Assembly: GCF_002245215.1 (NCBI RefSeq)
Contig: NZ_NPMR01000001.1
Coordinates: 1,547,593 to 1,611,592, forward strand
From: Microbacterium sp. Yaish 1
GTDB taxonomy: Bacteria > Actinomycetota > Actinomycetes > Actinomycetales > Microbacteriaceae
Length of the DNA stretch: 64,000 nt
Direction: 5' to 3'
This document shows positions 45,586-54,173 of this stretch, piece by piece (the stretch's first letter is position 1; the number at the start of each line of letters is the position of its first letter). A program made the translations under genes and the position numbers. The notes beneath the pieces are model-generated. The model was not told the DNA's origin. It saw only the letters and a program-made list of their open reading frames with translations, and ran no database searches.

Positions 45586-46980
45586 TCAGCGGCGCTGGGG
45601 CTCTCCCGAGGTCAGGAGGGCGTCGGCCTTCGAGCTGAAGAACCGGGTCGCCCACATCATGACGGCGGCGAGGAACGCGAACAGACCCAGCGACACCACG
45701 CCCCAGGCTCCGCTCTCGGTCGGGACGGCCTCGTTGATCCCCGTGCGCATGATCGGGGCGACGAAGCCGCCCAGGTTGCCGAGGGAGTTGATGAGGCCGA
45801 TGCCGGCGGCGGCCGCGGCGCCGGTGAGGAACGAGGTCGGGAACGACCAGGTGATGGGGCCCGTCGAGAGGAACGCGGCGACCGCGACGGTGATCGCGAT
45901 GATGCCGAGCAGGCCCTGCCCGTTGGCTCCGGCCCACGCCGACACGAGGATGGCCGAACCCGTCACGAGGAAGAACAGAGCACCCCAGACGCGACGCCGG
46001 CGCACGGTGTCGGCGTGCTTGCCGACGTAGTAGCAGGCGAACAGGCCGACGGCCCACGGGATGGCGGACACGAGGCCGACCTGCCAGCCGACCGACTCTC
46101 CGATGAGGTTCGACACCTGCTGCGGAAGGTAGAACGTGGTGCCGTAGACGGCGATCTGCAGGCAGAAGTAGATGACGGTGAAGTACCAGACCTTCCAGCT
46201 GATGAGCGCCGCGCCGATGCCGCGGGGCCCATCGGATTCCTTCACCGTGTCTTCGTGCTCCATCACCGCCTTCAGCGCGGCCTTCTCGTCGTCATCGAGG
46301 AACTTCGCCTTCTGCGGTGAGTCGACGAGGAAGAACAGCGCCGCGATACCGGCGACGACCGCCATCATGCCCTCGACGAAGAACATCACCTGCCAGCCGG
46401 CCCACGGGGTGACCTGGTCGCCGATGCTGATCAGCCCGCCCGACAGCGGGGCGCCGAGCATCTGCGAGAAGGGCTGCGCGAGGTAGAACAGCGCGAACAT
46501 CTGCACGCGGCGCTTGTTGGGGAACCACTGCGCGAGGAACATGATGACGCCGGGGAAGAGGCCCGCCTCCGTGACGCCCAGGAGGAAGCGCAGCACGATG
46601 AACATCGTCTCGCCGTTGACGAAGGCGAAGAGCGAGGCGACGATGCCCCAGGTCACCGCGATGCGGGCGAGCCAGAAGCGCGCACCGAACTTGTCGAGCA
46701 GCAGGTTCGAGGGGATCTCGAAGAGGGCGTAGCCGATGAAGAAGATGCCGGCACCGAGAGCGTAGGCCCCCGCGGAGATGCCCCGGTCGACCTCGAGGGC
46801 GGACTCGGCGAACCCGACGTTCGTGCGATCGAGGAACGCGACGAAGTACAGGATGATGAGCATCGGCATGAGCCGGTAGGTGGCCTTCTTGATGCCGCTC
46901 GCCAGGTGCGGGCTGCTCAGCAGCTCATTCGCGACCGTGACGTTGGCCCGCGTGGCGGGACCGTAGTCCGATGAGGACAC
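45586..46980 (-). CDS. MFS transporter, anion:cation symporter (ACS) family
   Basis: 464-aa, 12-helix transporter. LMPMLIILYFVAFLDRTNVG in TM1 and ALEVDRGISAGAYALGAG are typical of ACS-family carriers for sugar acids and dicarboxylates (tartrate, hexuronate, galactonate types). The GTG start at 46980 has AAGGAG upstream. It is the last gene of a minus-strand operon with a TIM-barrel isomerase, a 3HCDH-type dehydrogenase and an SDR, so it probably imports their substrate, perhaps a C4-C6 sugar acid or polyol. Confidence 0.86.
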   Translation of the reverse strand: MSSSDYGPATRANVTVANELLSSPHLASGIKKATYRLMPMLIILYFVAFLDRTNVGFAESALEVDRGISAGAYALGAGIFFIGYALFEIPSNLLLDKFGARFWLARIAVTWGIVASLFAFVNGETMFIVLRFLLGVTEAGLFPGVIMFLAQWFPNKRRVQMFALFYLAQPFSQMLGAPLSGGLISIGDQVTPWAGWQVMFFVEGMMAVVAGIAALFFLVDSPQKAKFLDDDEKAALKAVMEHEDTVKESDGPRGIGAALISWKVWYFTVIYFCLQIAVYGTTFYLPQQVSNLIGESVGWQVGLVSAIPWAVGLFACYYVGKHADTVRRRRVWGALFFLVTGSAILVSAWAGANGQGLLGIIAITVAVAAFLSTGPITWSFPTSFLTGAAAAAGIGLINSLGNLGGFVAPIMRTGINEAVPTESGAWGVVSLGLFAFLAAVMMWATRFFSSKADALLTSGEPQRR

Positions 46981-47032
46981 AGTGACTCTCCTTCGAGTTC
47001 GTGTGGGTGTGACGGGGTGACGAGGCGGCGGT

Positions 47033-47134
47033 TCAGCCGCCGAGTGAGGGGATGATCAGGACGAGGCCGACGACCACGCAGATCACCCCGATGGCCAGGA
47101 ACCCGAGGCGTCCGCGGGACCAGTTGCGGTTCAC
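47033..47134 (-). CDS. 33-aa single-helix membrane peptide
   Basis: GTG at 47134 opens VNRNWSRGRLGFLAIGVICV, followed by VVGLVLIIPSLGG and a stop. It is one predicted membrane helix with a basic head facing the cytoplasm. It begins 7 bp after the SDR stop and ends 52 bp before the MFS start, on the same strand and inside the operon, which supports a real small gene and a possible accessory subunit of the transporter. The ribosome site is weak. Confidence 0.45.
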   Translation of the reverse strand: MNRNWSRGRLGFLAIGVICVVVGLVLIIPSLGG

Positions 47135-47141
47135 GGGAGTC

Positions 47142-47912
47142 TCAGTGCATGTAGAGGCCACCGTCGACGTTCAGGGTCTGGCCCGTCACGAATCCGGCGT
47201 CCTCGCTGATCAGGTAGGCCACCGCCGCGGCGATGTCGGTGGGGGTGCCGATGCGCGGCAGGACGCCGTCGGCGGCCATCGCCTCCTTGCGCTCCTCCGT
47301 CAGCGTTCCGCCCATGATGTCGGTGTCGATCGGGCCGGGCGAGATGACGTTCGCCGTGATGCCGAGCGGGCCGAGCTCGCGGGCGACCGAGCGCATCAGG
47401 CCGATCACGCCCGCCTTCGCCGCCGAGTAGGGCGTCTTCGAGAAGGTGCCGCCGCCGCGCTGCGCCGACACCGACGAGATGCCCACGAGGCGCCCCACGC
47501 CGTTCGCGACGAGGGTGCGGGCGACGCGCTGGGTGACCCAGTGCACGCCGTCGAGGTTGATCGACTCGACGCGGTGCCATTCCTCGGGGGTGACCTCGAG
47601 GTAGGGGATGGGGGACGAGACGCCGGCGAAGTTCACGAGGGCGACGATCTGCGGCAGCGACGCCTCGAGCGTGTCGATCGCGGCGACGGCCTGCTCGCGG
47701 TCGGCCACGTTCGCGCCGACGCCGACGGCCCGCACGCCGTGGGCCTCGGCGACCTCGGCGGCGGTGCGCTCGGCGGCCGCGGCGTCGACGTCGACGATGC
47801 CGATGTGCCAGCCGCGTTCGGCCAGGTGGAAGGCCGTCGTGCGGCCGATGCCCCGGGGGCTCGCGGCGCCGGTCAGGATGACGGTGCGCTCAGCGGGGAA
47901 GACGGATGCCAT
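47142..47912 (-). CDS. SDR-family oxidoreductase
   Basis: 256-aa classical short-chain dehydrogenase. The dinucleotide site is LTGAASPRGIGRTTA (about 14-28), NFAGVSS stands in for NNAG, the active serine is in ISSVSAQ and the YxxxK pair is in YSAAKAGV. VNVDGG-type end: LNVDGGLYMH. DVD after the second strand (IVDVDAAAAERT) suggests NAD preference. It probably oxidises a hydroxyl of the imported sugar, polyol or sugar acid. It sits between the 3HCDH-type gene and the small membrane peptide. Confidence 0.88.
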   Translation of the reverse strand: MASVFPAERTVILTGAASPRGIGRTTAFHLAERGWHIGIVDVDAAAAERTAAEVAEAHGVRAVGVGANVADREQAVAAIDTLEASLPQIVALVNFAGVSSPIPYLEVTPEEWHRVESINLDGVHWVTQRVARTLVANGVGRLVGISSVSAQRGGGTFSKTPYSAAKAGVIGLMRSVARELGPLGITANVISPGPIDTDIMGGTLTEERKEAMAADGVLPRIGTPTDIAAAVAYLISEDAGFVTGQTLNVDGGLYMH

Positions 47913-47923
47913 GGCGTGTTCTC

Positions 47924-48895
47924 TCAGTCCTGTGCGGGGTGGATGGGGGCGGGGCCGAGCTCGTCGATGAGCTTCTTCATCGCGACGTACGCCTTGTTGC
48001 GGTAGGCGATGAGCTCGGGCGTGCGCTCGGCGGGGACGTCGAGGAACCCGGCGCCGGACTTCGTGCCGAGCTTCCCGGCCGAGACGAGCTGGTCGAGGAT
48101 GGGCGGTGTCGCGAACCGCTCGGGGAACTCCGTCTGCAGCGACGCGTAGCAGAAGGCGTACACGTCGAGTCCGGCCATGTCGGCGATCGCGAACGGCCCG
48201 AAGAACGGCAGGCGGAAGCCGAAGGTCGTGCGCACGATGGTGTCGATGTCCTCCGGCGTGGCGACGCCCTCCTCCACCAGCTGCGTGGCTTCGTGGAAGA
48301 GCGCGTACTGCAGGCGGTTGAGCACGAACCCGGTCGCATCCTTCACTCGGGCCGTCTCCTTGCCCGTCGCGGCGACGATGGCCTCGACGACGGGGAGGAC
48401 CGTCTCGTCGGTGCCGGCGTGCGGGATCAGCTCGACGCCGGGGATGAAGGGGGCGGGGTTCGAGAAGTGCACGCCGAGGAAGCGGCCGGGCTCGGTCACG
48501 GCTTCGGCGAGGCGTCCGATGAGGATCGTCGAGGTGTTGCTGCCGATGATCGCGTCGGGCGCGGCCGCAGCCGAGATGCGGCGGAGGGTCGCGTGCTTGA
48601 TCTCGATCTTCTCGGGCACGGCCTCCTCGATGAAGGAGGCGCCGGCGACGGCATCCTCGATCGTCATCGCCGTGATGCGCTCCGCGATGACGGCGCTGGC
48701 GTCGGCGGGGAACAGGCCGTCGGCGGCGAACTGCGCGGCCTCGGCGATGAGGCGGTCGCGGTTGCCGCGGGCGACCTCGATGTCGACGTCGGCGATGCGC
48801 ACGTCGGCGCCGGACAGGGCGAGCGACTGCGCGATGCCGCCGCCCATGTAGCCGCTGCCCACCACCGCGTACACGGGGCGTTCGTTCTCGGTCAT
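47924..48895 (-). CDS. 3-hydroxyacyl-CoA dehydrogenase-like NAD-dependent dehydrogenase
   Basis: 323-aa two-domain enzyme. Rossmann loop VVGSGYMGGGIAQSLALSG (about 10-28), then IEEAVPEKIEIKHATLRRI, SNTSTI and the catalytic HFSNPAPFIPGVELI; VLNRLQYALFHEA begins the C-terminal helical domain. Despite the family name, homologues outside beta-oxidation act on L-gulonate, carnitine or other 3-hydroxyacids. No acyl-CoA genes lie nearby, so a sugar-acid 3-dehydrogenase is more likely. It is in the operon driven from the 49909 operator. Confidence 0.84.
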   Translation of the reverse strand: MTENERPVYAVVGSGYMGGGIAQSLALSGADVRIADVDIEVARGNRDRLIAEAAQFAADGLFPADASAVIAERITAMTIEDAVAGASFIEEAVPEKIEIKHATLRRISAAAAPDAIIGSNTSTILIGRLAEAVTEPGRFLGVHFSNPAPFIPGVELIPHAGTDETVLPVVEAIVAATGKETARVKDATGFVLNRLQYALFHEATQLVEEGVATPEDIDTIVRTTFGFRLPFFGPFAIADMAGLDVYAFCYASLQTEFPERFATPPILDQLVSAGKLGTKSGAGFLDVPAERTPELIAYRNKAYVAMKKLIDELGPAPIHPAQD

Positions 48896-48918
48896 GACGT
48901 TCTCCTCGTCGGTGTCGG

Positions 48919-49866
48919 TCAGGCTCCGGCGGTCGCCGGAAGCAGGGAGGTCAGGTAGTCGCGGTTGCGGGCGCAGACGCCGAGGCTGTCGCCGCCGTAC
49001 TGCTCCATGAGGAACGGGCCGCGGAACCCGAGCTCGAGCGCGCGGGCGACCATCGCCCGGTAGTTGATGAGGCCGAGCTCCATGCTCGTCGGCGTCGAGG
49101 TCTGCCAGCTGCCGTCGGCCGCCTCGTCGCGCGCGTAGTTCTTCATGTGCCAGTAGTTCGCGTAGGGGAGGGTCTTCTCGTGCATCTCGCGCCAGTCCTC
49201 GATGGGACGGTGCAGGCGCACGAGGTTGCCGATGTCGGGGTTGAGGCCGACGTTGTCGAGCCCGATCTCCTCGATGAGGCGCACCGCGCTGTCGGCGGTA
49301 CCGAGGTAGGTGTCCTCGTACATCTCCAGCGACATCGGCAGGCCGACGGATGCCGCGTGCTCGCCGAGTTCGCGCAGCCGGCGCACCGCGAGCGCGCGGG
49401 TGTCGGCGTCATCCGGGTCGACCGGGCCCGGCGCGGTCCAGAACCACAGGGCCGCGCGCTGCGCCTCGCTGAAGGGCTGGTGAAGGCCGGTCGAGAACAC
49501 GCGCATGCCCAGTTCGGCCGCGGCGTCGATGGCGCGGTGCGCGTACGCGAGGTTCTCTTCGCCCTTGCCCGGCTGGATGACGCTCTGGCGCTGCACGTGC
49601 ACCGAGACGAGCTCGATCCCGTGGCTCGTCGCGATCGACGTCAGCTCAGCGCGGCGGGACGCGGTCAGTTCGGACGGGCGGATGTGGCTGTCCGCGATCT
49701 CGATCGCGGTGAAGCCGAGCCGCTCGACCTGCGCGAACATGTCGTCCCAGGTCTCGGCGGGTGCGTCGTGCAGACGCGTTCCGTCTGCGGCGACCGGGGC
49801 GAAGCCGTGCATGCAGACCGCGATCGGGCCGGGCGTAGGGGCGGACGGGTGCGACGGTGCATTCAT
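48919..49866 (-). CDS. Sugar phosphate isomerase/epimerase (xylose isomerase-like TIM barrel)
   Basis: 315-aa AP-endonuclease-2/xylose-isomerase-like barrel. Metal-site features are visible: LSLEMYEDTYLG-like MSLEMYEDTYLG (Glu), GLNPDIGNLVRL (Asp), YWHMKNYARDE (His, Lys) and FLMEQYGGDS (Glu) at the ends of successive strands. It should isomerise or epimerise a ketose, keto acid or its phosphate. It is the first gene of the operon; the shared GntR operator lies 43 bp upstream of its start. Confidence 0.82.
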   Translation of the reverse strand: MNAPSHPSAPTPGPIAVCMHGFAPVAADGTRLHDAPAETWDDMFAQVERLGFTAIEIADSHIRPSELTASRRAELTSIATSHGIELVSVHVQRQSVIQPGKGEENLAYAHRAIDAAAELGMRVFSTGLHQPFSEAQRAALWFWTAPGPVDPDDADTRALAVRRLRELGEHAASVGLPMSLEMYEDTYLGTADSAVRLIEEIGLDNVGLNPDIGNLVRLHRPIEDWREMHEKTLPYANYWHMKNYARDEAADGSWQTSTPTSMELGLINYRAMVARALELGFRGPFLMEQYGGDSLGVCARNRDYLTSLLPATAGA

Positions 49867-49908
49867 GGCGACTCCATTGGCGAGCGGGTCCGGCTGAGGA
49901 CTCCCGTA

Positions 49909-49922
49909 GATCCTATAGGAAA
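49909..49922 (-). promoter_or_regulatory. GntR/FCD operator, copy 1
   Basis: GATCCTATAGGAAA with the perfect palindrome TCCTATAGGA (49911-49920), upstream of the isomerase-dehydrogenase-MFS operon. The identical 14 bp occur at 53691 before the kinase operon. On the minus strand TAGGAT could be a -10 element with TTGCAG 16 bp upstream, so binding would block the polymerase. Confidence 0.8.
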
Positions 49923-49959
49923 TAGAGAACGCTGCAAGAGGGAGTTCGCGGCGAGGGGC

Positions 49960-50682
49960 TCAGGCCTGCTCGAGTCCGAGCGATCGCTGGCGCACCTGCT
50001 CGAGGTGGTGGAGCATCGATCGCTCGGGGGCGTCGGGGTCGTCCGTGGCGAACGCGTCGACGAGAGCCTCGTGCTCGGCGATCGCCTCGCGCACGTCGGT
50101 CACACCGTGCCGGACCGACTGCCGCATCCGGTGCAGCTGGGCTCCGAGGGTCTCGGACATCTCGGTGAGATACCGGTTGCCGCAATGGTCGAACACGACC
50201 CGATGGAACGCGGCGTCCGCGACGAAGTAGGCCGCGGTCAGCTCGAGGTCGGCCGTCCCGGCGTTCAGGGCCTCGATGACGCGCTTGCCGATGCTGCGGT
50301 GCTCTTCCTCGGCGGCGCGGAGCTCGTCGATCATCTCGGGGGATGCGGGCGTCGCGAGGCGCGTGGCATGCGTCTCGAGCATGATGCGGGCGTCGAAGAG
50401 CTCGCGCAGCTGGTCGAGCCCGAGGGGCGGTGCGACGCGGTAGCCCCGCAGCGCCTCGCGCGTGACGAGTCCGGTGCGCTCGAGCTGCACGAGCGCTTCG
50501 CGCACCGGGGTCTGCGACACGTCGAGCTGGCGCGCGATGGTGTCGATAGACAGGCGGCGACCCGGGACGGCCTCGCCGCTGAGCAGCAGCTGGAGGATGC
50601 GCTCGTAGACGTGATCGCGCAGGCCGCGCCGCTCGATCGTCGCATCGAGTCCCCGCAGGTTGCCGTCCCGTGATGCGGTCAT
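49960..50682 (-). CDS. GntR-family regulator, FadR/FCD type
   Basis: 240-aa regulator. The winged helix at about 20-80 has RLSIDTIARQLDVSQTPVRE and ALVQLERTGLVTREALRGYR. The C-terminal FCD sensor domain (about 90-225) carries metal-binding positions including DAAFHRVVFDHCGN and HRMRQSV with IAEHEALVDA. The family binds sugar acids or related metabolites. It is last in the kinase-RpiB-TPI-regulator operon and most likely controls both operons through the TCCTATAGGA sites. ATG 50682 is preceded by GAAGAGGGA. Confidence 0.88.
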   Translation of the reverse strand: MTASRDGNLRGLDATIERRGLRDHVYERILQLLLSGEAVPGRRLSIDTIARQLDVSQTPVREALVQLERTGLVTREALRGYRVAPPLGLDQLRELFDARIMLETHATRLATPASPEMIDELRAAEEEHRSIGKRVIEALNAGTADLELTAAYFVADAAFHRVVFDHCGNRYLTEMSETLGAQLHRMRQSVRHGVTDVREAIAEHEALVDAFATDDPDAPERSMLHHLEQVRQRSLGLEQA

Positions 50683-50713
50683 CGTCCCTCTTCCGGTTCG
50701 CACGGAGCGCACC

Positions 50714-51454
50714 TCACCCCGAGAGGGCGTCCACCTCATCGAGGATGTCACGAACTGCGCGCGGGTCGTGCGCGAACCGGCCGAGGAACAGGCCGTCGAC
50801 GTCGTCCGAGATGGTCGACAGCAGCCCCGGCCCCGCACTGCCGCCGTAGATGATCGAGATCTCGCGATCGGCGGCGGCGATTCGAGATCGCAGGCCCGAG
50901 CAGACCGACCGGATGTGATCGGATGTGGCGGGCGCCGGAGCGCCGATCGCCCACAGCGGTTCGTAGGCGATCACGACCGCGCCGGTGGCGCCCGCGCCGT
51001 CGGCATCCGCGAGGGCGCTGCGCACCTGCTGCGCGCACGTCGAGATCGCGGCGTCGATCCCCGCCTCGTCCTCCTCGCCGACGCAGACGACCGGGACGAG
51101 CCCGTTCCGCAGCGCCGCATGAGTCTTCGCGGACACCACGCTCTCGGTTTCGCCGAACAGACGGCGCCGCTCGGCATGGCCGACCTCGGCGTAGCGGCAT
51201 CCGAGCTCGGCCAGGACCGCTCCCGAGACCTCACCGGTGTAGGCGCCGGCGTCATGGGCGGCGAGGTCCTGCGCCCCGATCGCCAGGCGCCCCGCGCGTT
51301 CGAGAGCGCCGGGGATCGAGGGGAACTGGGGTGCGACGAAAGCCGTGACGCGGTCGCGCGCCGCGTGCTCCTCGAGGATCGCCGCGACCTCCGACACCCA
51401 GGTCAACGTGCGGGCGTGCGTGAAGTAGGTCTTGAGGCTCGCGCCGATGATCAT
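50714..51454 (-). CDS. Triose-phosphate isomerase homologue, tetrulose-phosphate isomerase type
   Basis: 246-aa TIM. The catalytic Lys lies in GASLKTY (K8), His in AEVGHAERR (about 93) and Glu in AYEPLWAIG (about 165), with phosphate loop IIYGGSAGPG and DGLFLGR. The N-terminal ASLKTYF replaces the GNWKMN of glycolytic TPI. This form is seen in second TPI copies such as LerI/EryH, which convert L-erythrulose-1-phosphate to D-erythrulose-4-phosphate. Company with RpiB and a Dak kinase fits that role. Confidence 0.82.
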   Translation of the reverse strand: MIIGASLKTYFTHARTLTWVSEVAAILEEHAARDRVTAFVAPQFPSIPGALERAGRLAIGAQDLAAHDAGAYTGEVSGAVLAELGCRYAEVGHAERRRLFGETESVVSAKTHAALRNGLVPVVCVGEEDEAGIDAAISTCAQQVRSALADADGAGATGAVVIAYEPLWAIGAPAPATSDHIRSVCSGLRSRIAAADREISIIYGGSAGPGLLSTISDDVDGLFLGRFAHDPRAVRDILDEVDALSG

Positions 51455-51464
51455 CGGGCGGACC

Positions 51465-51920
51465 TCACCCCTCTTCGTACGCGCAGATCTCGCGCACCTT
51501 CTCGGCCGAGGCGCTCGAGGTGTCGAAGGTGTAGGTGAGCCACTCCGCCGCGAGCCGCCGCGCCAGCTCGATTCCCACGACGCGCTGGCCCATGCAGAGC
51601 ACCTGGGCGTCGTTCGACAGGATCGATCGCTCGACCGAGTACGAGTCGTGCGCCGTCACGGCGCGGATGCCGGTGACCTTGTTCGCCGCGATCGCGACTC
51701 CGAGCCCCGTGCCGCAGATGAGGATCGCGCGGTCGGCCTCGCCGTCGCGCACGCGCTCCGCGGCGGCCGTCGCGACCGCGGGGTAGTTGGTGTGACTGTC
51801 GGCGTCGACACCGACGTCGATGACCTCGGCGACGAGGGGGTTCGCCTCCAGGTCGGCCTTGATGCGTTCTTTGTACTCGTAGCCGGCGTCATCCGAGCCG
51901 ACGATCAGTCGCAGTGCCAT
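51465..51920 (-). CDS. RpiB/LacAB-family sugar-phosphate isomerase, EryI-like
   Basis: 151-aa isomerase. [13 protein letters not shown] near the N-terminus binds the phosphate side, [14 protein letters not shown] holds the catalytic Cys, and [14 protein letters not shown] completes the family pattern. Housekeeping RpiB interconverts ribose- and ribulose-5-phosphate, whereas EryI-type copies in tetritol clusters convert D-erythrulose-4-phosphate to D-erythrose-4-phosphate, which then enters the pentose phosphate pathway. Gene context supports the latter. Confidence 0.85.
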   Translation of the reverse strand: MALRLIVGSDDAGYEYKERIKADLEANPLVAEVIDVGVDADSHTNYPAVATAAAERVRDGEADRAILICGTGLGVAIAANKVTGIRAVTAHDSYSVERSILSNDAQVLCMGQRVVGIELARRLAAEWLTYTFDTSSASAEKVREICAYEEG

Positions 51921-51921
51921 G

Positions 51922-53652
51922 TCAGGCGTCCTCCTTCAGGACATCGAGAACCGTGCGGGTCACCAGCGCGAACGAGACCGCGCCGGGGTCGGGGGTGCCG
52001 AGGCTCCGGTCGCCGTGCGTACGGGCACGACCGAGCCGGGCGGTGAGCTGGGCGGTCGCCTCGGCGGCGGCCTGTGCGGCGTCGGCGGCGGTGGCCCACG
52101 CGTCGAGCAGGGCATCGCCCTGGGCGAGTCGGTCGCGGAGCGTGTCGGCGAACGGCACGATCGCGTCGATCATCGTCTTGTCGCCGACCGTGGCCTTGCC
52201 GAACGACATCACGGCATCCTTCATGCGCCCGACGCCCGCGGACAGCAGGGCGGCGTCGACCGCGTCGTCGTCGCCGAGGGCCGCGCCGAGGTCGAGGAGC
52301 ATCTCGCCCCAGATCGCGCCCGACGTGCCGCCGCCCTTGTCGGCCCATGCGTCGCCGGCGTGCTGCAGCGCCGTCCGGGCGCCCGCGCCGGCGGCGACGG
52401 CGCGTGAGGCGGCGGCCGCGGCTGCGCGACTGCCGCGCTGCATGCCGATGCCGTGGTCGCCGTCGCCCGCGATGCGGTCGATGCGTCCGAGCTCCTCGGC
52501 CTGGTCGTCGAGCATCGCCGCGACGGCGTCGAGGGCGCGGGCGGCGACGGCGGCCGCGCGGCGCGACGCCTCGGATGCGGGCGCGATCGCCTGCCTCTCG
52601 TCGTCATCGTCATCGTCATCGTCGGCAGCGGCCACCGCGACGCGGCCGTCGATCGAGCCGCGACGGAACGCCGGGGTGTCGCATGCGGCGTGCCACAGCC
52701 GGTCGAGCTCGTCGTCGAGCCAGAGGAGGGTGAGCGAGACGCCCGCCATGTCGAAGCTCGTGCAGAACTCGCCGACCTCGGGCGAGACGACCTCGACTCC
52801 CGCTTCGGTCAGCAGGCGGTCGACGGCCGCGTACACGACGTAGAGCTCCTCGTACTTCACGGAGCCGAGACCGTTCAGGATCGGCACGACGCGACCGGTC
52901 GGAGCGGCGCCGTCCGGTCGTTCTTCGAGCAGGCGCTCGACGAGCAGCTGCGCGAGCTCGGCGGCGGTGGGGATGTCGACCTCGTCGATACCGGGTTCGC
53001 CGTGGATGCCGAGACCGACCGCCATGCGTCCCTCGGGCACGGTGAAGAGCGGCTCGGTCGCGCCGGGGAGCGTGCAGCCGCCGAAGGCGACCCCGAGCGA
53101 GCGGGTGCGGTCGTTGGCGAGCCGGGCGAGGCGCTCGACGTCGTCGAGGTCGAGGCCCTCCTCCGCGGCCGCGCCGGCGATCTTGAAGACGACGAGGTCG
53201 CCGGCGATGCCGCGCCGCTTCTCGCGCTCATGAGCGGGGGCGCTGGAGATGTCGTCGGTGACCGTTACGGTGCGGCAGTCGATGCCCGCCTCGCGAAGGC
53301 GGTCCTGGGCTTGGGTGAAGTGCAGGACGTCGCCGGCGTAGTTGCCGTAGCTGAGCAGTACCCCGCGGCCCTCGTGCGCGGCCTTCGCGACGGATCGCAC
53401 CTGGTGGGCCGAGGGCGACGCGAACACGTTGCCCATGACCGCGCCGTGCGCCAGGCCGGGGCCGACGAGCCCCGCGAACGCGGGGTAGTGGCCGCTGCCG
53501 CCCCCCACGACGACAGCGACCGTCGGCTCCGCGCCGCGGGTCGAGCGGACGACGCCTCCCGTGACGGGGCGGACCCACCGGGCGGATGCCGCGACGAAGC
53601 CGGCGACGGAATCCTCGACGAACTCGTCGGGGTCGTTGAACAGACGCGTCAT
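51922..53652 (-). CDS. Dihydroxyacetone kinase-family DhaK-DhaL fusion, L- or D-erythrulose kinase type
   Basis: 576-aa ATP-dependent kinase. DhaK part about 1-335, with [11 protein letters not shown] near residue 50 and the substrate-linking H217 in GLGIHGEPG. DhaL part about 370-576, with [18 protein letters not shown] and [10 protein letters not shown] binding ADP-Mg. A run of eight Asp (about residue 343) links the halves. Fused kinases with their own ATP domain include glycerone kinases and the tetrulose kinases LerK/DerK. Neighbouring TPI and RpiB homologues favour erythrulose. It is first in its operon, with an AGGAGAA site. Confidence 0.85.
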   Translation of the reverse strand: MTRLFNDPDEFVEDSVAGFVAASARWVRPVTGGVVRSTRGAEPTVAVVVGGGSGHYPAFAGLVGPGLAHGAVMGNVFASPSAHQVRSVAKAAHEGRGVLLSYGNYAGDVLHFTQAQDRLREAGIDCRTVTVTDDISSAPAHEREKRRGIAGDLVVFKIAGAAAEEGLDLDDVERLARLANDRTRSLGVAFGGCTLPGATEPLFTVPEGRMAVGLGIHGEPGIDEVDIPTAAELAQLLVERLLEERPDGAAPTGRVVPILNGLGSVKYEELYVVYAAVDRLLTEAGVEVVSPEVGEFCTSFDMAGVSLTLLWLDDELDRLWHAACDTPAFRRGSIDGRVAVAAADDDDDDDDERQAIAPASEASRRAAAVAARALDAVAAMLDDQAEELGRIDRIAGDGDHGIGMQRGSRAAAAAASRAVAAGAGARTALQHAGDAWADKGGGTSGAIWGEMLLDLGAALGDDDAVDAALLSAGVGRMKDAVMSFGKATVGDKTMIDAIVPFADTLRDRLAQGDALLDAWATAADAAQAAAEATAQLTARLGRARTHGDRSLGTPDPGAVSFALVTRTVLDVLKEDA

Positions 53653-53690
53653 TGCGTTCTCCTCTGCGTCGGGGGAGCGGACCTTTCGTC

Positions 53691-53704
53691 GATCCTATAG
53701 GAAA
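53691..53704 (-). promoter_or_regulatory. GntR/FCD operator, copy 2
   Basis: GATCCTATAGGAAA, identical over 14 bp to the site at 49909, 38 bp upstream of the kinase start. It is the likely target of the GntR regulator encoded at the end of this operon. Confidence 0.8.
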
Positions 53705-53768
53705 CGAGCTCAGGCGCGACCCGGAGTGGCGGCATCGGTCCGTGTATCCGGGGGTCTACGGTGGCGAC

Positions 53769-54173
53769 GTGGTCGAGCGGGCGCGCATCTCGCCGCTCAC
53801 GCTGGTCCTCGTCGTGATCGGCGGTGCGGCCGGCGTCGCCGTGCGAGCCGCGCTGACTCTTCCGTTCACGGGATGGGCTCACCCCCTCGCGGTGCCCGCT
53901 CTGACGCTCGGATGCAATCTGCTCGGCTCCTTCCTGCTCGGCGTCGTCGTCGGCCGGTGGGCGGTCAGCCGGCCGCGGCTCCGCGCGTTCGCGGGCACCG
54001 GTGTGCTCGGCGGCTTCACGACATACAGCGCCTTCGCGGTGCAGTCCATCCAGGTCGCCACCGCCGCGCCCGTCGTGGGCCTGGCCCTCGTCGTGGTGAG
54101 CCTCGTGGGCGGACTCGTCGCTGCGGCACTCGGGCTGGCCCTCGGTACCCGTCGCGAAGAGGGGGCGGCATGA
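53769..54173 (+). CDS. crcB: Fluoride channel FluC/CrcB, first of a tandem pair
   Basis: 134-aa four-helix membrane protein. GCNLLGSFLLG has the conserved Asn-Gly segment and GTGVLGGFTTYSAFAVQ is the CrcB/FluC signature. It exports fluoride as a dual-topology dimer or as a heterodimer with the next gene. The start is uncertain: GTG 53769 is chosen because the first helix begins about ten residues later. I saw no convincing fluoride riboswitch in the short 5' region. Confidence 0.86.
   Translation: MVERARISPLTLVLVVIGGAAGVAVRAALTLPFTGWAHPLAVPALTLGCNLLGSFLLGVVVGRWAVSRPRLRAFAGTGVLGGFTTYSAFAVQSIQVATAAPVVGLALVVVSLVGGLVAAALGLALGTRREEGAA

Noticed and set aside
53705..53768. Fluoride riboswitch ahead of the FluC pair
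   Set aside because: The short leader lacks the conserved stem and pseudoknot sequences of the crcB RNA motif as far as can be judged by eye. A covariance-model search would decide.
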